From contig JAOBWK010000063.1 of assembly GCA_025463305.1 (NCBI GenBank), positions 1-64,000 on the forward strand: a DNA stretch of 64,000 bases, written 5' to 3'. Positions 26,072 to 33,403 of the stretch are shown here, piece by piece (position 1 is the stretch's first letter; every line of letters starts with the position of its first letter). The position numbers were made by a program, and so were the translations under genes. Source of the stretch: Ilumatobacteraceae bacterium. GTDB lineage: Bacteria; Actinomycetota; Acidimicrobiia; Acidimicrobiales; Ilumatobacteraceae. The notes beneath the pieces are model-generated. The model was not told where the DNA came from. It saw only the letters and a program-made list of their open reading frames with translations, and made no database searches.

Positions 26072-26983
26072 TCAGCCGTTCGGCTTCTCGCCGGCGGCTG
26101 CGGCCTTGCGCCCGGCCTCGACCATGTCGAGGAACGGCAAGCGCTCGGTCTTGATGGTCTGTGGCAGGCGCTCCTCGATCAGCTCGGGCGTCCAGCGCAC
26201 GTCGTTGTACATCGCGCGGATCTCCTTGGGCTGGCTCCAGATCGCGATCTTGTTGCCGACCACGCTGTACACCTGGCCGGTGACGTCCTTGCTGGCATCG
26301 CCGAGCAGGTAGGCGGCCATGGGCGCGATGTCCTCGGGATCGCCCATCTCGGCGAGCGTGGTGGGCACGTTGGCGCTCATGCGCGTGCGGGCGACGGGAG
26401 CGATCACGTTGGCGCGCACGCCGTAGCGCTCGAGGCCGACGGCCGCCGCGTAGGAGAAGCTGACGATGCCGCCCTTGGCCGCGGCGTAGTTGGCCTGGGC
26501 CACCGAACCGAGCGCCCACACGCCGCTGGTGAAGGCGATGAGGCTGCCCCCGCCCTCCTGCTTGCGCATGATCGCGGCTGCGTGGCGGTAGACGGTGAAC
26601 GTGCCCTTGAGGTGGACGCGCACGACAGCGTCGAACTCGTCCTCGCTCATGTTGAACAGCATCCGCTCGCGCAAGATGCCCGCGACGCACACGGCGCCGT
26701 CGATGCGGCCGTAGGTGTCCATCGCCGCGGTGACGACGCTCTCGCCGCCCGCCATCGTGGACACGTCGCTGGCGATGGCGACAGCCTCGCCGCCGGCGGC
26801 CTTGATCTCGGCGACGACCTCGTCGGCGATGGCCGAGCTGGGCTCGGAGCCGTCGGCGCTGACACCGAAATCGGCGACCACGACCTTGGCGCCCTCAGCG
26901 GCCGCCAGCAGCGCGATCGAGCGGCCGATGCCGCGTCCCGCCCCCGTGATCGCAACGACTTTGTCCTGCAGGTACCCCGACAC
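26072..26983 (-). CDS. Short-chain dehydrogenase/reductase with C-terminal extension
   Basis: The GTG start at 26983 gives 303 residues beginning SGYLQDKVVAITGAGRGIG. The NAD(P) loop TGAGRGIG and the Ser (FTSGVWALGS) and NYAAAKGGI Tyr/Lys residues are all present. A tail of about 60 residues beyond the SDR core resembles the Rv3548c-type SDRs found with steroid genes. The frame stays open to 27322, but upstream codons run back through the operator-like palindrome and across the divergent promoter, so the shorter start is chosen. It is the first gene of the SDR-fadE30-ipdF operon. Substrate unknown. Confidence 0.8.
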   Translation of the reverse strand: MSGYLQDKVVAITGAGRGIGRSIALLAAAEGAKVVVADFGVSADGSEPSSAIADEVVAEIKAAGGEAVAIASDVSTMAGGESVVTAAMDTYGRIDGAVCVAGILRERMLFNMSEDEFDAVVRVHLKGTFTVYRHAAAIMRKQEGGGSLIAFTSGVWALGSVAQANYAAAKGGIVSFSYAAAVGLERYGVRANVIAPVARTRMSANVPTTLAEMGDPEDIAPMAAYLLGDASKDVTGQVYSVVGNKIAIWSQPKEIRAMYNDVRWTPELIEERLPQTIKTERLPFLDMVEAGRKAAAAGEKPNG

Positions 26984-27059
26984 GTCGACCCCTCGTCTGT
27001 TCGTCTCTGTTCTGGCCAGAGGGCAACGTATCACCGGGTCCCCGAGGGCTCGCAAAGTT

Positions 27060-27076
27060 TCTGACACGACGTCAGA
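27060..27076. promoter_or_regulatory. Operator-like palindrome, copy 1 (TCTGAC-N5-GTCAGA)
   Basis: TCTGACACGACGTCAGA is a perfect 6-bp inverted repeat with a 5-bp centre. It lies between divergent genes, 77 bases upstream of the SDR start at 26983 and 34 bases upstream of the ATG at 27111. Four more copies occur in the window, so it is probably a transcription factor site controlling both directions. Confidence 0.7.
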
Positions 27077-27110
27077 TTCCCTTCGGGCGACGGCTACGGT
27101 CGCGTTTCGT

Positions 27111-28316
27111 ATGCATCTGGCCGAGACCGACGAGCAGCAGGCGCTCCGCAAGGAGCTGCGCGCGTACTTCGAGCAACTGCTCACGCCCGAGGTCCGCGAC
27201 GGCATGGGCGACACGGGCGAGGGCAACCCCGAGTTCCGCCGCTTGGTCAAGCAGATGGGCGCCGACGGCTGGCTCGGCCTCGGCTGGCCGACGGAGTTCG
27301 GCGGCCAGGGCCGCCCGCCCACCGATCAGTTCATCCTGTTCGACGAGGTGCAGCGCGCGCACGCGCCGTTCCCGTTCGTCACCATCAACACCGTCGGCCC
27401 GACGCTCATCGCGTACGGCACCGACGAGCAGAAGGCTCGCTTCCTGCCCGGCATCCTCGCCGGCGACATCAACTTCGCGATCGGCTACACCGAGCCCGAG
27501 TCCGGCACCGATCTCGCCTCGCTGCGCACCACGGCGGTGCTCGACGGCGACGAGTGGGTCATCAACGGCACCAAGGTGTTCACCAGCGGCGCGAACCAGG
27601 CCGACTACGTGTGGCTCGCCTGCCGCACCGATCAGGACGCGCCGCGGCACAAGGGCATCTCGATCATCATCGTGCCGACGGCCACGGAGGGCTTCTCCTG
27701 GACGCCCATCGTCACGGTGGGCAGCAACGTCACGACCGCCACCTACTACACGGATGTGCGGGTGCCGAAGGACAACGTCGTCAGCGACGTCAACCGCGGC
27801 TGGCAGCTGATCACCACCCAGCTCAACCACGAGCGCGTCGGGCTCGCCGCGTTGTCGGCACTGACCCATCGGCTGTACGACGACGTCGTCGCGTGGGCGG
27901 CGGCCGAGCCGGCGTCGGCGGGCGCGGCCTCCGGCGAGCGGCTGATCGAACCGCGCATGATCGATCTGGCGTGGGTGCAGGCCGACCTCGCCAAGTGCAA
28001 GGCGATCCTCGAGGCGCTGAAGCTGATGAACTGGAAGCTCGTGCGCTCGGTCAACGACGGCACGCTCACCCCGCAGGCGTCGTCGTCGGTGAAGGTGTTC
28101 GGCACCGAGCGCGGCGTCGAGGTCTACAAGCTGCTGCTCGGCATCCTCGGCCCGGTCGGCCACCTGCGCCGCGGTTCGCCCGGTGCGGTGCTGCACGGTG
28201 AGGTCGAGCAGGCCGGGCGGATGGCCCAGATCAACACGTTCGGCGGCGGCGTCAACGAGATCCAACGCGACATCGTCGCCACGGTCGGCCTGGGCATGAC
28301 CCGAGCCAGCCGCTGA
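27111..28316 (+). CDS. Acyl-CoA dehydrogenase, FadE26/FadE29 (ChsE4/ChsE2) type
   Basis: The 401-residue protein reads as a full FAD-binding chain of the steroid alpha2-beta2 ACADs. It has LGLGWPTEFGGQGR, VTINTVGPTLIAYGT, FAIGYTEPESGTDLASLRTT, DYVWLACRTD, KVFGTERGVEVYKLL, RRGSPGAVLHGEVE and FGGGVNEIQRDIV. By memory it matches mycobacterial FadE26 and FadE29, which pair with a degenerate chain (FadE27 or FadE28) to oxidise cholesterol side-chain CoA esters. The candidate partner in this window is the ChsE1-like chain at 9571, some 17 kb away. The operator-like palindrome ends 34 bases before its ATG. Confidence 0.85.
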   Translation: MHLAETDEQQALRKELRAYFEQLLTPEVRDGMGDTGEGNPEFRRLVKQMGADGWLGLGWPTEFGGQGRPPTDQFILFDEVQRAHAPFPFVTINTVGPTLIAYGTDEQKARFLPGILAGDINFAIGYTEPESGTDLASLRTTAVLDGDEWVINGTKVFTSGANQADYVWLACRTDQDAPRHKGISIIIVPTATEGFSWTPIVTVGSNVTTATYYTDVRVPKDNVVSDVNRGWQLITTQLNHERVGLAALSALTHRLYDDVVAWAAAEPASAGAASGERLIEPRMIDLAWVQADLAKCKAILEALKLMNWKLVRSVNDGTLTPQASSSVKVFGTERGVEVYKLLLGILGPVGHLRRGSPGAVLHGEVEQAGRMAQINTFGGGVNEIQRDIVATVGLGMTRASR

Positions 28317-28367
28317 CCGCCTTCGACCGAGCACAGCGACCCACCCCGCTCGACACAGGAGAGACCG

Positions 28368-29267
28368 ATGAAGTTCTGGTGTGCGACCGCGTTCATGAAC
28401 ACGACGGAGGTGGTGCACGTCGCCCGGCTGCTCGACGAGGCCGGCTACCACGGCCTGCTGATCAGCGATCACCTCTGCTACCCGAAGGAGCTCGTCAGCA
28501 AGTACCCGTACTCGCCGCACGAGGATGGTCGGCCGATCTGGGAGCCCGAGGCGGCCTGGCCGGACCCGTGGGTGCTGATCGGTGCGATGAGCAGCGTCAC
28601 CAGCCAGCTGCACTTCGCGACCAACATCTACATCGCCGGCCATCGCCCGATCCTGCAGGTGGCCAAGGAGGTCGCCACGGCGGCCGTGCTGTCCGACGGA
28701 CGGGTGACGCTCGGCGTCGGCGCCGGCTGGATGAAGGAGGAGTTCGATCTCCAGGGCCAGGACTACGCCAACCGCGGCAAGCGGCTGAACGAGATGATCC
28801 CAGCGTTGCGCGAGCTGTGGCAGGGCGGCTGGGTCGAGTGGCACGGCGAGCACTACGACATCCCGCTGATGACGCTCGAGCCGCATCCGCCGGCTCCCGT
28901 ACCGATCTACACCGGCGGCCACACCGACGCCGCGCTGCGCCGGGCGGCGAAGTACGCCGACGGCTGGATCGGCAACGCCTACCCGTGGGCCGAGGCCGAG
29001 GTGCACATCGGCCGGCTCCGGCAGTTCCTCCACGAGGAGGAGCGCGACCCGGCATCGTTCGACATCATCTGCGGGCTCTACGAGCGGCCGTCGATCGAGA
29101 TGTACCGACGCGCCGCCGACGAGCTCGGCATCACCGGCACGATGTGCATGCCGTGGGCGACGGGCAACGTCAACAAGGGTGATCGCCGCAACCTCAACGA
29201 GGTCGCCGCTGCCTACAAGAGCCACATCGACCGGTTCGCCGAACAGTTCGTCCTCCCGCTTCAATAG
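28368..29267 (+). CDS. LLM-class F420-dependent oxidoreductase
   Basis: The 299-residue luciferase-like protein has GYHGLLISDHLCYPKEL, ATNIYIAGHRPILQVAKEVA, LSDGRVTLGVGAGWMKEEFD and PVPIYTGGHTDAALRRAAKY. This matches the subgroup of F420-dependent LLM enzymes with a G-x-G-A-G-W-M loop. It follows the acyl-CoA dehydrogenase by 51 bases, and an AGGAGAG site precedes ATG 28368. The gene is likely in the same transcript and so under the same palindrome. The substrate is not evident. Confidence 0.85.
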   Translation: MKFWCATAFMNTTEVVHVARLLDEAGYHGLLISDHLCYPKELVSKYPYSPHEDGRPIWEPEAAWPDPWVLIGAMSSVTSQLHFATNIYIAGHRPILQVAKEVATAAVLSDGRVTLGVGAGWMKEEFDLQGQDYANRGKRLNEMIPALRELWQGGWVEWHGEHYDIPLMTLEPHPPAPVPIYTGGHTDAALRRAAKYADGWIGNAYPWAEAEVHIGRLRQFLHEEERDPASFDIICGLYERPSIEMYRRAADELGITGTMCMPWATGNVNKGDRRNLNEVAAAYKSHIDRFAEQFVLPLQ

Positions 29268-29312
29268 GCCCACACGGCGCAGCGTCTGGTGCGCACGAGC
29301 AAGGAGGTTCTG

Positions 29313-30470
29313 ATGTCGGGGGACATCAACATCGGCGGCACGGTCGACGACCGGTTCGCCGCCGTCCGCGAGCAGTTCGTCCGCAACCTCGAGTCCGGCG
29401 ACGACGTCGGTGCATCGGTCGCGGTCATCCTCGACGGCGAGCTCGTCGTCGACCTGTGGGGTGGCACGGTCACCGGCGACGACGGTGTCACCAAGGACTG
29501 GGAGCGCGACACGCTCATCAACGTCTGGAGCACCACCAAGACGATGACGGCCCTGAGTGCGCTGGTGCTCGCCGATCGGGGCGAGCTCGACGTCGATGCA
29601 CCGGTCGCGAAGTACTGGCCGGAGTTCGCCGCGAACGGCAAGGAGGGTGTGCTCGTCCGCCATCTGATGAGCCACTCCGCCGGCCTCTCCGGCTGGCAGG
29701 AGCCGTTGACCACCGAGGACCTCTACGACTGGGAGAAGTGCACGTCGGCGCTCGCCGCCCAGGCGACGTGGTGGGAGCCGGGCACCGCCAGCGGCTACCA
29801 CGCGATCACCCAGGGCTACCTCGTCGGCGAGGTGGTGCGCCGGGTCAGCGGCGCGACGGTCGGGCAGTTCTTCGCATCCGAGATCGCCGGTCCGCTCGGC
29901 GCCGACTTCTTCATCGGCACGCCGGCATCGGAGGACCACCGAGTCGCGTACGTCATCCCGCCCGACGTCGGGTTGGCCGGTGCCGATCCGCTGCCGCACG
30001 ACTCGCTCGTGTACCGCACCTTCTCCAACCCACCGATGGACGCCGCCGCGTCGCAGACCGTGCCGTGGCGCCGGGCCGAGATCCCCGCGGCCGGCGGACA
30101 CGGCAATGCCCGCTCGGTCGCGACCGCGCAGTCCGTCGTCAGCCACGGGGGAGAGGTCAACGGCGTGCGCCTGCTCTCGCCGGCCGGCATCGACCGCATC
30201 TTCCGCGAGCAGACCTACGGCAAGGACCTGATCCTGCCGGCGACGTTCAAGCTCGGCATCGGCTACGGCCTGCAGTGTCCCGAGGTCCCCATCGCCCCGC
30301 ACGAGCGGGCGTGCTTCTGGGGTGGCTGGGGCGGCTCGCTGTGCGTCAACGACCTCGAGTCACGGATGACATTCGCCTACGTGATGAACCGGATGGGAGA
30401 AGGAACCACGGGCGACATGCGCGCCGGCCTCCTCCTCTACGGCGCCCACGCCGCAGCCAACGCCGCCTGA
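29313..30470 (+). CDS. Serine hydrolase of the beta-lactamase/esterase (EstB/LipE-like) family
   Basis: The start at 29313 has a strong AAGGAGG site; the product has 385 residues. The S-x-x-K motif is STTKTM and the second motif is SGYHAITQGYLVG, with Tyr in the Y-x-N position. The C-terminal triad-like segment is FWGGWGGSL instead of K-T-G, as in EstB-type carboxylesterases. These cytoplasmic enzymes hydrolyse short esters or lactones rather than beta-lactams. LipE-like members are part of sterol regulons in mycobacteria. It is the last gene of the run that starts at 27111. Confidence 0.83.
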   Translation: MSGDINIGGTVDDRFAAVREQFVRNLESGDDVGASVAVILDGELVVDLWGGTVTGDDGVTKDWERDTLINVWSTTKTMTALSALVLADRGELDVDAPVAKYWPEFAANGKEGVLVRHLMSHSAGLSGWQEPLTTEDLYDWEKCTSALAAQATWWEPGTASGYHAITQGYLVGEVVRRVSGATVGQFFASEIAGPLGADFFIGTPASEDHRVAYVIPPDVGLAGADPLPHDSLVYRTFSNPPMDAAASQTVPWRRAEIPAAGGHGNARSVATAQSVVSHGGEVNGVRLLSPAGIDRIFREQTYGKDLILPATFKLGIGYGLQCPEVPIAPHERACFWGGWGGSLCVNDLESRMTFAYVMNRMGEGTTGDMRAGLLLYGAHAAANAA

Positions 30471-30506
30471 CGCCTCCGGGTTGAGCGCCAGGCTGGAGGC
30501 TTTGCG

Positions 30507-30552
30507 CACCGGAGGCCGTCCGCGCCACCCGGGCGCGTCACAGATCCTCCAG
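30507..30552 (+). repeat. 46-bp direct repeat, left copy
   Basis: This block starts CACCGGAGG, has GCGTCAC in the middle and ends CCTCCAG. It aligns without gaps with 31672-31717 on the other side of the AbiEi-like gene at about 36 of 46 positions. It sits in a 159-base gene-free stretch after the esterase gene. The block begins and ends with complementary GGAGG/CCTCC words, so each copy is itself a weak hairpin. Confidence 0.6.
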
Positions 30553-30570
30553 CATCGCCGCCGAAGCGGG

Positions 30571-30616
30571 ACCGGAGGCTTTCCGCGCCGCTCGGTCGGA
30601 TCGGAGAGCCTCCGGT
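30571..30616. repeat. Palindromic element with left 14-bp inverted repeat
   Basis: ACCGGAGGCT (30571-30580) pairs perfectly with AGCCTCCGGT (30607-30616). Within it, CGGAGGCTTTCCGC (30573-30586) is repeated in perfect inverted orientation at 31782-31795, beyond the AbiEi-like gene. The element lies 14 bases after the stop side of that reverse-strand gene. It could act as a terminator, a REP-like element or an element end. Confidence 0.6.
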
Positions 30617-30629
30617 GTGGTGCGTCTGG

Positions 30630-31586
30630 TCACGCCGCGCCGCGACGGAGTTGGTCGATGTCGGCTCGACGCCGGCGGTACAGCTCGACGAGCTCGTCGG
30701 CCAGGGCATCGAGATCGAGCAGATCGAGCGCGGTGACTCGGTCGACCTGCCAGCCGATGAGGTGGCACTGACGGTCGCGCTGGCGATCGGCGCCGTTCCC
30801 ATCGCGGAGGAAGTGATCCGGATGGATGTCGATCTCAAGGCCCCAGCAGATGTCGGGAACGCTGATGTCGAGCCGGATCCGTCGACCGTTCGGGAGGTCC
30901 AGCCACGTCTGCTGCACGACGATGGGAAGGCCGCGCGACTGGAGGGCCGACGCGACGACGACCTCGGGATGCGATTCGAGCGGGCCGCCCGGAAGTCGGC
31001 TGGTCAGCGTCTCGATGAATCGCTGTGATCCCGGGCGATGTGGGTTGGCCAACCGCTTCCCGACAGCGATGAGTGCGCCCATGCCGCATTGTCCGTCGCG
31101 CAGGATCTGCTCGGTGACGGATCGGTGGCTGAGATCGTCGAGGTCCGCCGCGAGATCGAACGCGAGCCTCCACGGCGTCGCGATGCGGATGCCATCGGCG
31201 CGCACTTGCACATCTTGCGCTTCGTCGACGGCCCGTGACTGGCGGACGATGATGCCGGGGAGGCGGAGCTCGTGGCCATGTGGGACGCAGTAGTGGATGT
31301 CGGTCTTCGGCATCCGCCAGAGCCCCCGGAGCCGACCGCCTGCGGGGCCAGTGACGAACCCTGTCGGATGCGCGACCGAGAGCACGACGCAGGTCGATCG
31401 AGCCAGCGGTGGAGTCGACGCGATCCGATACACGCCCTTGGCCACGACCACGAGCAGCCCTTCAGCGACGTGACGACGGCGAGTCCGGGCAGACACGCCG
31501 CACTGTTCGAGCCGGTCGGCATCGATGATGCCGTGGTGCTTGCTCAACCAGTCGAGCGCAGATGGTGTGAGGTGGAGTTGGCGCAT
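30630..31586 (-). CDS. AbiEi-like (type IV antitoxin N-domain) / DUF559-type protein, orphan
   Basis: The 318-residue protein begins with a winged-helix region (SALDWLSKHHGIIDADRLEQ, then CGVSARTRRRHVAEGLLV and VAKGVYRIAS). This resembles the N-terminal domain of AbiEi antitoxins, which represses transcription. The C-terminal part (RGLPIVVQQTWLDL, RIRLDISVPDICWGLEIDIH, a D-x-x-R-D-R-x-x-x-L-I-G-W series) looks like the Vsr/DUF559 endonuclease-like fold. No AbiEii nucleotidyltransferase toxin gene is adjacent. The gene stands alone among palindromic and direct repeats, which suggests lateral movement. It resembles the protein at 47048-47977 in plan. Confidence 0.72.
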   Translation of the reverse strand: MRQLHLTPSALDWLSKHHGIIDADRLEQCGVSARTRRRHVAEGLLVVVAKGVYRIASTPPLARSTCVVLSVAHPTGFVTGPAGGRLRGLWRMPKTDIHYCVPHGHELRLPGIIVRQSRAVDEAQDVQVRADGIRIATPWRLAFDLAADLDDLSHRSVTEQILRDGQCGMGALIAVGKRLANPHRPGSQRFIETLTSRLPGGPLESHPEVVVASALQSRGLPIVVQQTWLDLPNGRRIRLDISVPDICWGLEIDIHPDHFLRDGNGADRQRDRQCHLIGWQVDRVTALDLLDLDALADELVELYRRRRADIDQLRRGAA

Positions 31587-31671
31587 GAGACCTCCGTCGA
31601 CGACTTCATCGGCGGGGAAGGCCTGGGCGCGACGCTACGTGAGGGGTGCGCGATCGACCGGAGGCTCAGCA

Positions 31672-31717
31672 CACCGGAGGTCGACCGCGCCGGACGGTCG
31701 CGTCACCCGGCCTCCAG
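31672..31717 (+). repeat. 46-bp direct repeat, right copy
   Basis: This is the right-hand partner of 30507-30552. The blocks share CACCGGAGG, CCGCGCC, GCGTCAC and CCTCCAG at identical spacing. Together with the left copy it brackets the AbiEi-like gene. The whole stretch 31587-31820 has no gene. Confidence 0.6.
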
Positions 31718-31736
31718 TCGCGGCTCGGACGCGGAA

Positions 31737-31780
31737 CTGGAGGATCTGCGCACCGATCGAGCGGTGCGCAGATCCTCCAG
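31737..31780. repeat. Perfect 19-bp stem hairpin
   Basis: CTGGAGGATCTGCGCACCG (31737-31755) and CGGTGCGCAGATCCTCCAG (31762-31780) are perfect complements across a 6-base loop. It lies 40 bases beyond the aldehyde dehydrogenase stop and 151 bases upstream of the AbiEi-like start. It may terminate the dehydrogenase transcript. It also shares the GGAGG...GCGCACC words with the neighbouring repeat elements. Confidence 0.75.
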
Positions 31781-31781
31781 T

Positions 31782-31795
31782 GCGGAAAGCCTCCG
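31782..31795. repeat. Right 14-bp inverted repeat
   Basis: GCGGAAAGCCTCCG is the exact reverse complement of 30573-30586. The two copies lie about 1.2 kb apart and enclose the AbiEi-like gene, like short terminal inverted repeats. A 19-of-21 match to the same word also occurs at 30496-30516. Confidence 0.6.
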
Positions 31796-31820
31796 ATGGG
31801 GGTCGAGGTGTGAGCGGGGG

Positions 31821-33281
31821 TCAGCCCGGCCAGACGATGGTCTGCATCTCGGTGTAGGCGAGCATGCCGAAGTCGCCGCCGTCGCGGCCGACGCCGCTCA
31901 TCTTGAAGCCGCCGAACGGGGTGTCGTGGTTGCGCTGGGCGGTGTTGATGCCGACGTTGCCGCTGCGCAGCTGCTTCGCCGTGCGGTAGGCACGGTCGAT
32001 GTCCTGCGAGAACACGTAGTCGTACAGGCCGAAGTCGGTGCTGTTCGAGATGGCGATGCCCTCGTCGTCGTCCTCGAACGGGACGACGACCACGACCGGC
32101 CCGAAGATCTCCTCCTGGACGGCCTTCATGCCCTGCTTGCAATCGGCGATGAGCGTCGGCCCGACGTAGTACCCCGTGTCGAGCCCAGCCGGGTTGCGAC
32201 CGTCGACGACGATGGTGCCGCCCTCGTCGGCGCCGGACTGGATGTAGCTCTCGATCCGGCCCTTCTGGGCGGCGGAGATCACGGGTCCGACGAGCGTGTC
32301 CATCGAGGTCGGGTCGCCGACCTTCAGCGTCGGGGCGACGGCGCCGAGCTTGGAGACCAGCTCGTCGTAGCGGCTCTTGTGCACGATGGCGCGGGTGGGA
32401 GCGGTGCAGATCTGGCCGCTGTGGAACGACCACACGCTGGAGATCGCCGAGACGGCCTTGGTGAGGTCGGCGTCCTCGAGGACGAGGCCGGCACCCTTGC
32501 CGCCGAGCTCGAGCAGCAGGCGCTTCATCGTCTTGCCGCCGGCCTCGAAGATCCGCTCGCCGACGCCGGTGGAGCCGGTGAAGCTGACCATGTCGACATC
32601 GGGCGTGGTGGTGAGCGCGACAGCGGTGTCGGGCGAAGAGCCGGAGACGATGTTGACGACGCCGGGCGGGAAGCCGACTTCGTGCATGATCTCGACCAGC
32701 TCGAACACGGCCAGGGGATCCTGCGGTGCCGGCTTGATGACGACCGTGCAGCCGACGGCCAGCGCCGGCGCGATCTTGCCGGCGATGTTCGTCAGCGGGA
32801 AGTTGTAGGGCGAGATGCAGGCGACGACGCCGACCGGCTGACGGTTGACGATCGCGCTGATCAGGCCGCCGGCAGCCAGCGGCGTCGTGCCGATCTGCGA
32901 CGGAGACAGTGGGATGTTGAGGTCCTTCGACGCCGCCTCGGCGTAGCGGTCGAAGCGCTCGATCGCGACCGGCACCTGCATCCGCGAGCCGACGAGTGCC
33001 GTGGCGCCGCACTCGCTGATGATCAGCGGGATGAGGTCGTCCATCTTGGCGCGGAGCTTCTCGGTGACGGCGGCCAGCAGACGGGCACGCTCCTCGACCG
33101 GCGTGCGCCACCACTTCGGGAACGCCTCCTGGGCGGCGCGGGCGGCGGCGAGGGCCTGCTCGGCCGAGCCCTCGGGCGCTTGCCCGACGACCTGCTCGGT
33201 GGCCGGGTTGATGATGTCGTACGAGCCCTTGTCGCCGTCGACCCATTCGCCGCCGATGAGCATCTTGTACTGCTTGGTCAT
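31821..33281 (-). CDS. NAD(P)-dependent aldehyde dehydrogenase
   Basis: The start at 33281 gives 486 residues beginning MTKQYKMLIGGEWVDG; a frame to 33329 is also open, but the family begins here and a G-rich site precedes it. Key motifs are ISPYNFPLTNIAGKIAPALA, SFTGSTGVGERI, the general base in LELGGKGAGLV, the nucleophile in SGQICTAPTRA, and EEIFGPVV. The enzyme oxidises an aldehyde to the acid in the cytoplasm. It diverges from the amidohydrolase gene at 33404, with an operator-like palindrome between them. The aldehyde is unknown; a product of side-chain breakdown is possible. Confidence 0.9.
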   Translation of the reverse strand: MTKQYKMLIGGEWVDGDKGSYDIINPATEQVVGQAPEGSAEQALAAARAAQEAFPKWWRTPVEERARLLAAVTEKLRAKMDDLIPLIISECGATALVGSRMQVPVAIERFDRYAEAASKDLNIPLSPSQIGTTPLAAGGLISAIVNRQPVGVVACISPYNFPLTNIAGKIAPALAVGCTVVIKPAPQDPLAVFELVEIMHEVGFPPGVVNIVSGSSPDTAVALTTTPDVDMVSFTGSTGVGERIFEAGGKTMKRLLLELGGKGAGLVLEDADLTKAVSAISSVWSFHSGQICTAPTRAIVHKSRYDELVSKLGAVAPTLKVGDPTSMDTLVGPVISAAQKGRIESYIQSGADEGGTIVVDGRNPAGLDTGYYVGPTLIADCKQGMKAVQEEIFGPVVVVVPFEDDDEGIAISNSTDFGLYDYVFSQDIDRAYRTAKQLRSGNVGINTAQRNHDTPFGGFKMSGVGRDGGDFGMLAYTEMQTIVWPG

Positions 33282-33367
33282 GTGCGCTGAACCCCCTGGT
33301 GTCACTGCGTCGCTTGCTGCGTCGCTCACTGGCGCAAGTCGCCACTGTAGCCAACCCCAGTCTAGAA

Positions 33368-33384
33368 TCTGAAAGACCGTCAGA
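33368..33384. promoter_or_regulatory. Operator-like palindrome, copy 2
   Basis: TCTGAAAGACCGTCAGA matches the five-copy motif with one arm substitution. Here the symmetry extends outwards to GAATCTGA...TCAGATTC. It ends 19 bases before the amidohydrolase ATG (33404) and lies 86 bases upstream of the aldehyde dehydrogenase start. Its nearness to the forward gene would block transcription when occupied. Confidence 0.7.
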
Positions 33385-33403
33385 TTCCTATGGGAGCCTC
33401 TCC

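Noticed and set aside
27072..30302. A 1076-codon reverse-strand open frame
   Set aside because: It lies antisense to three well-supported forward genes (acyl-CoA dehydrogenase, LLM oxidoreductase, esterase). Its translation is rich in Arg, His, Asp and Ala with no domain, as expected for a shadow in GC-rich DNA.
29313..30470. Annotation as an antibiotic beta-lactamase
   Set aside because: The S-x-x-K motif is present, but there is no signal peptide and the K-T-G motif is replaced by W-G-G. It fits EstB/LipE-like esterases.
30630..31586. A complete AbiE toxin-antitoxin system
   Set aside because: Only the AbiEi-like half is present. Neither flank encodes a nucleotidyltransferase toxin, so a full system cannot be claimed.
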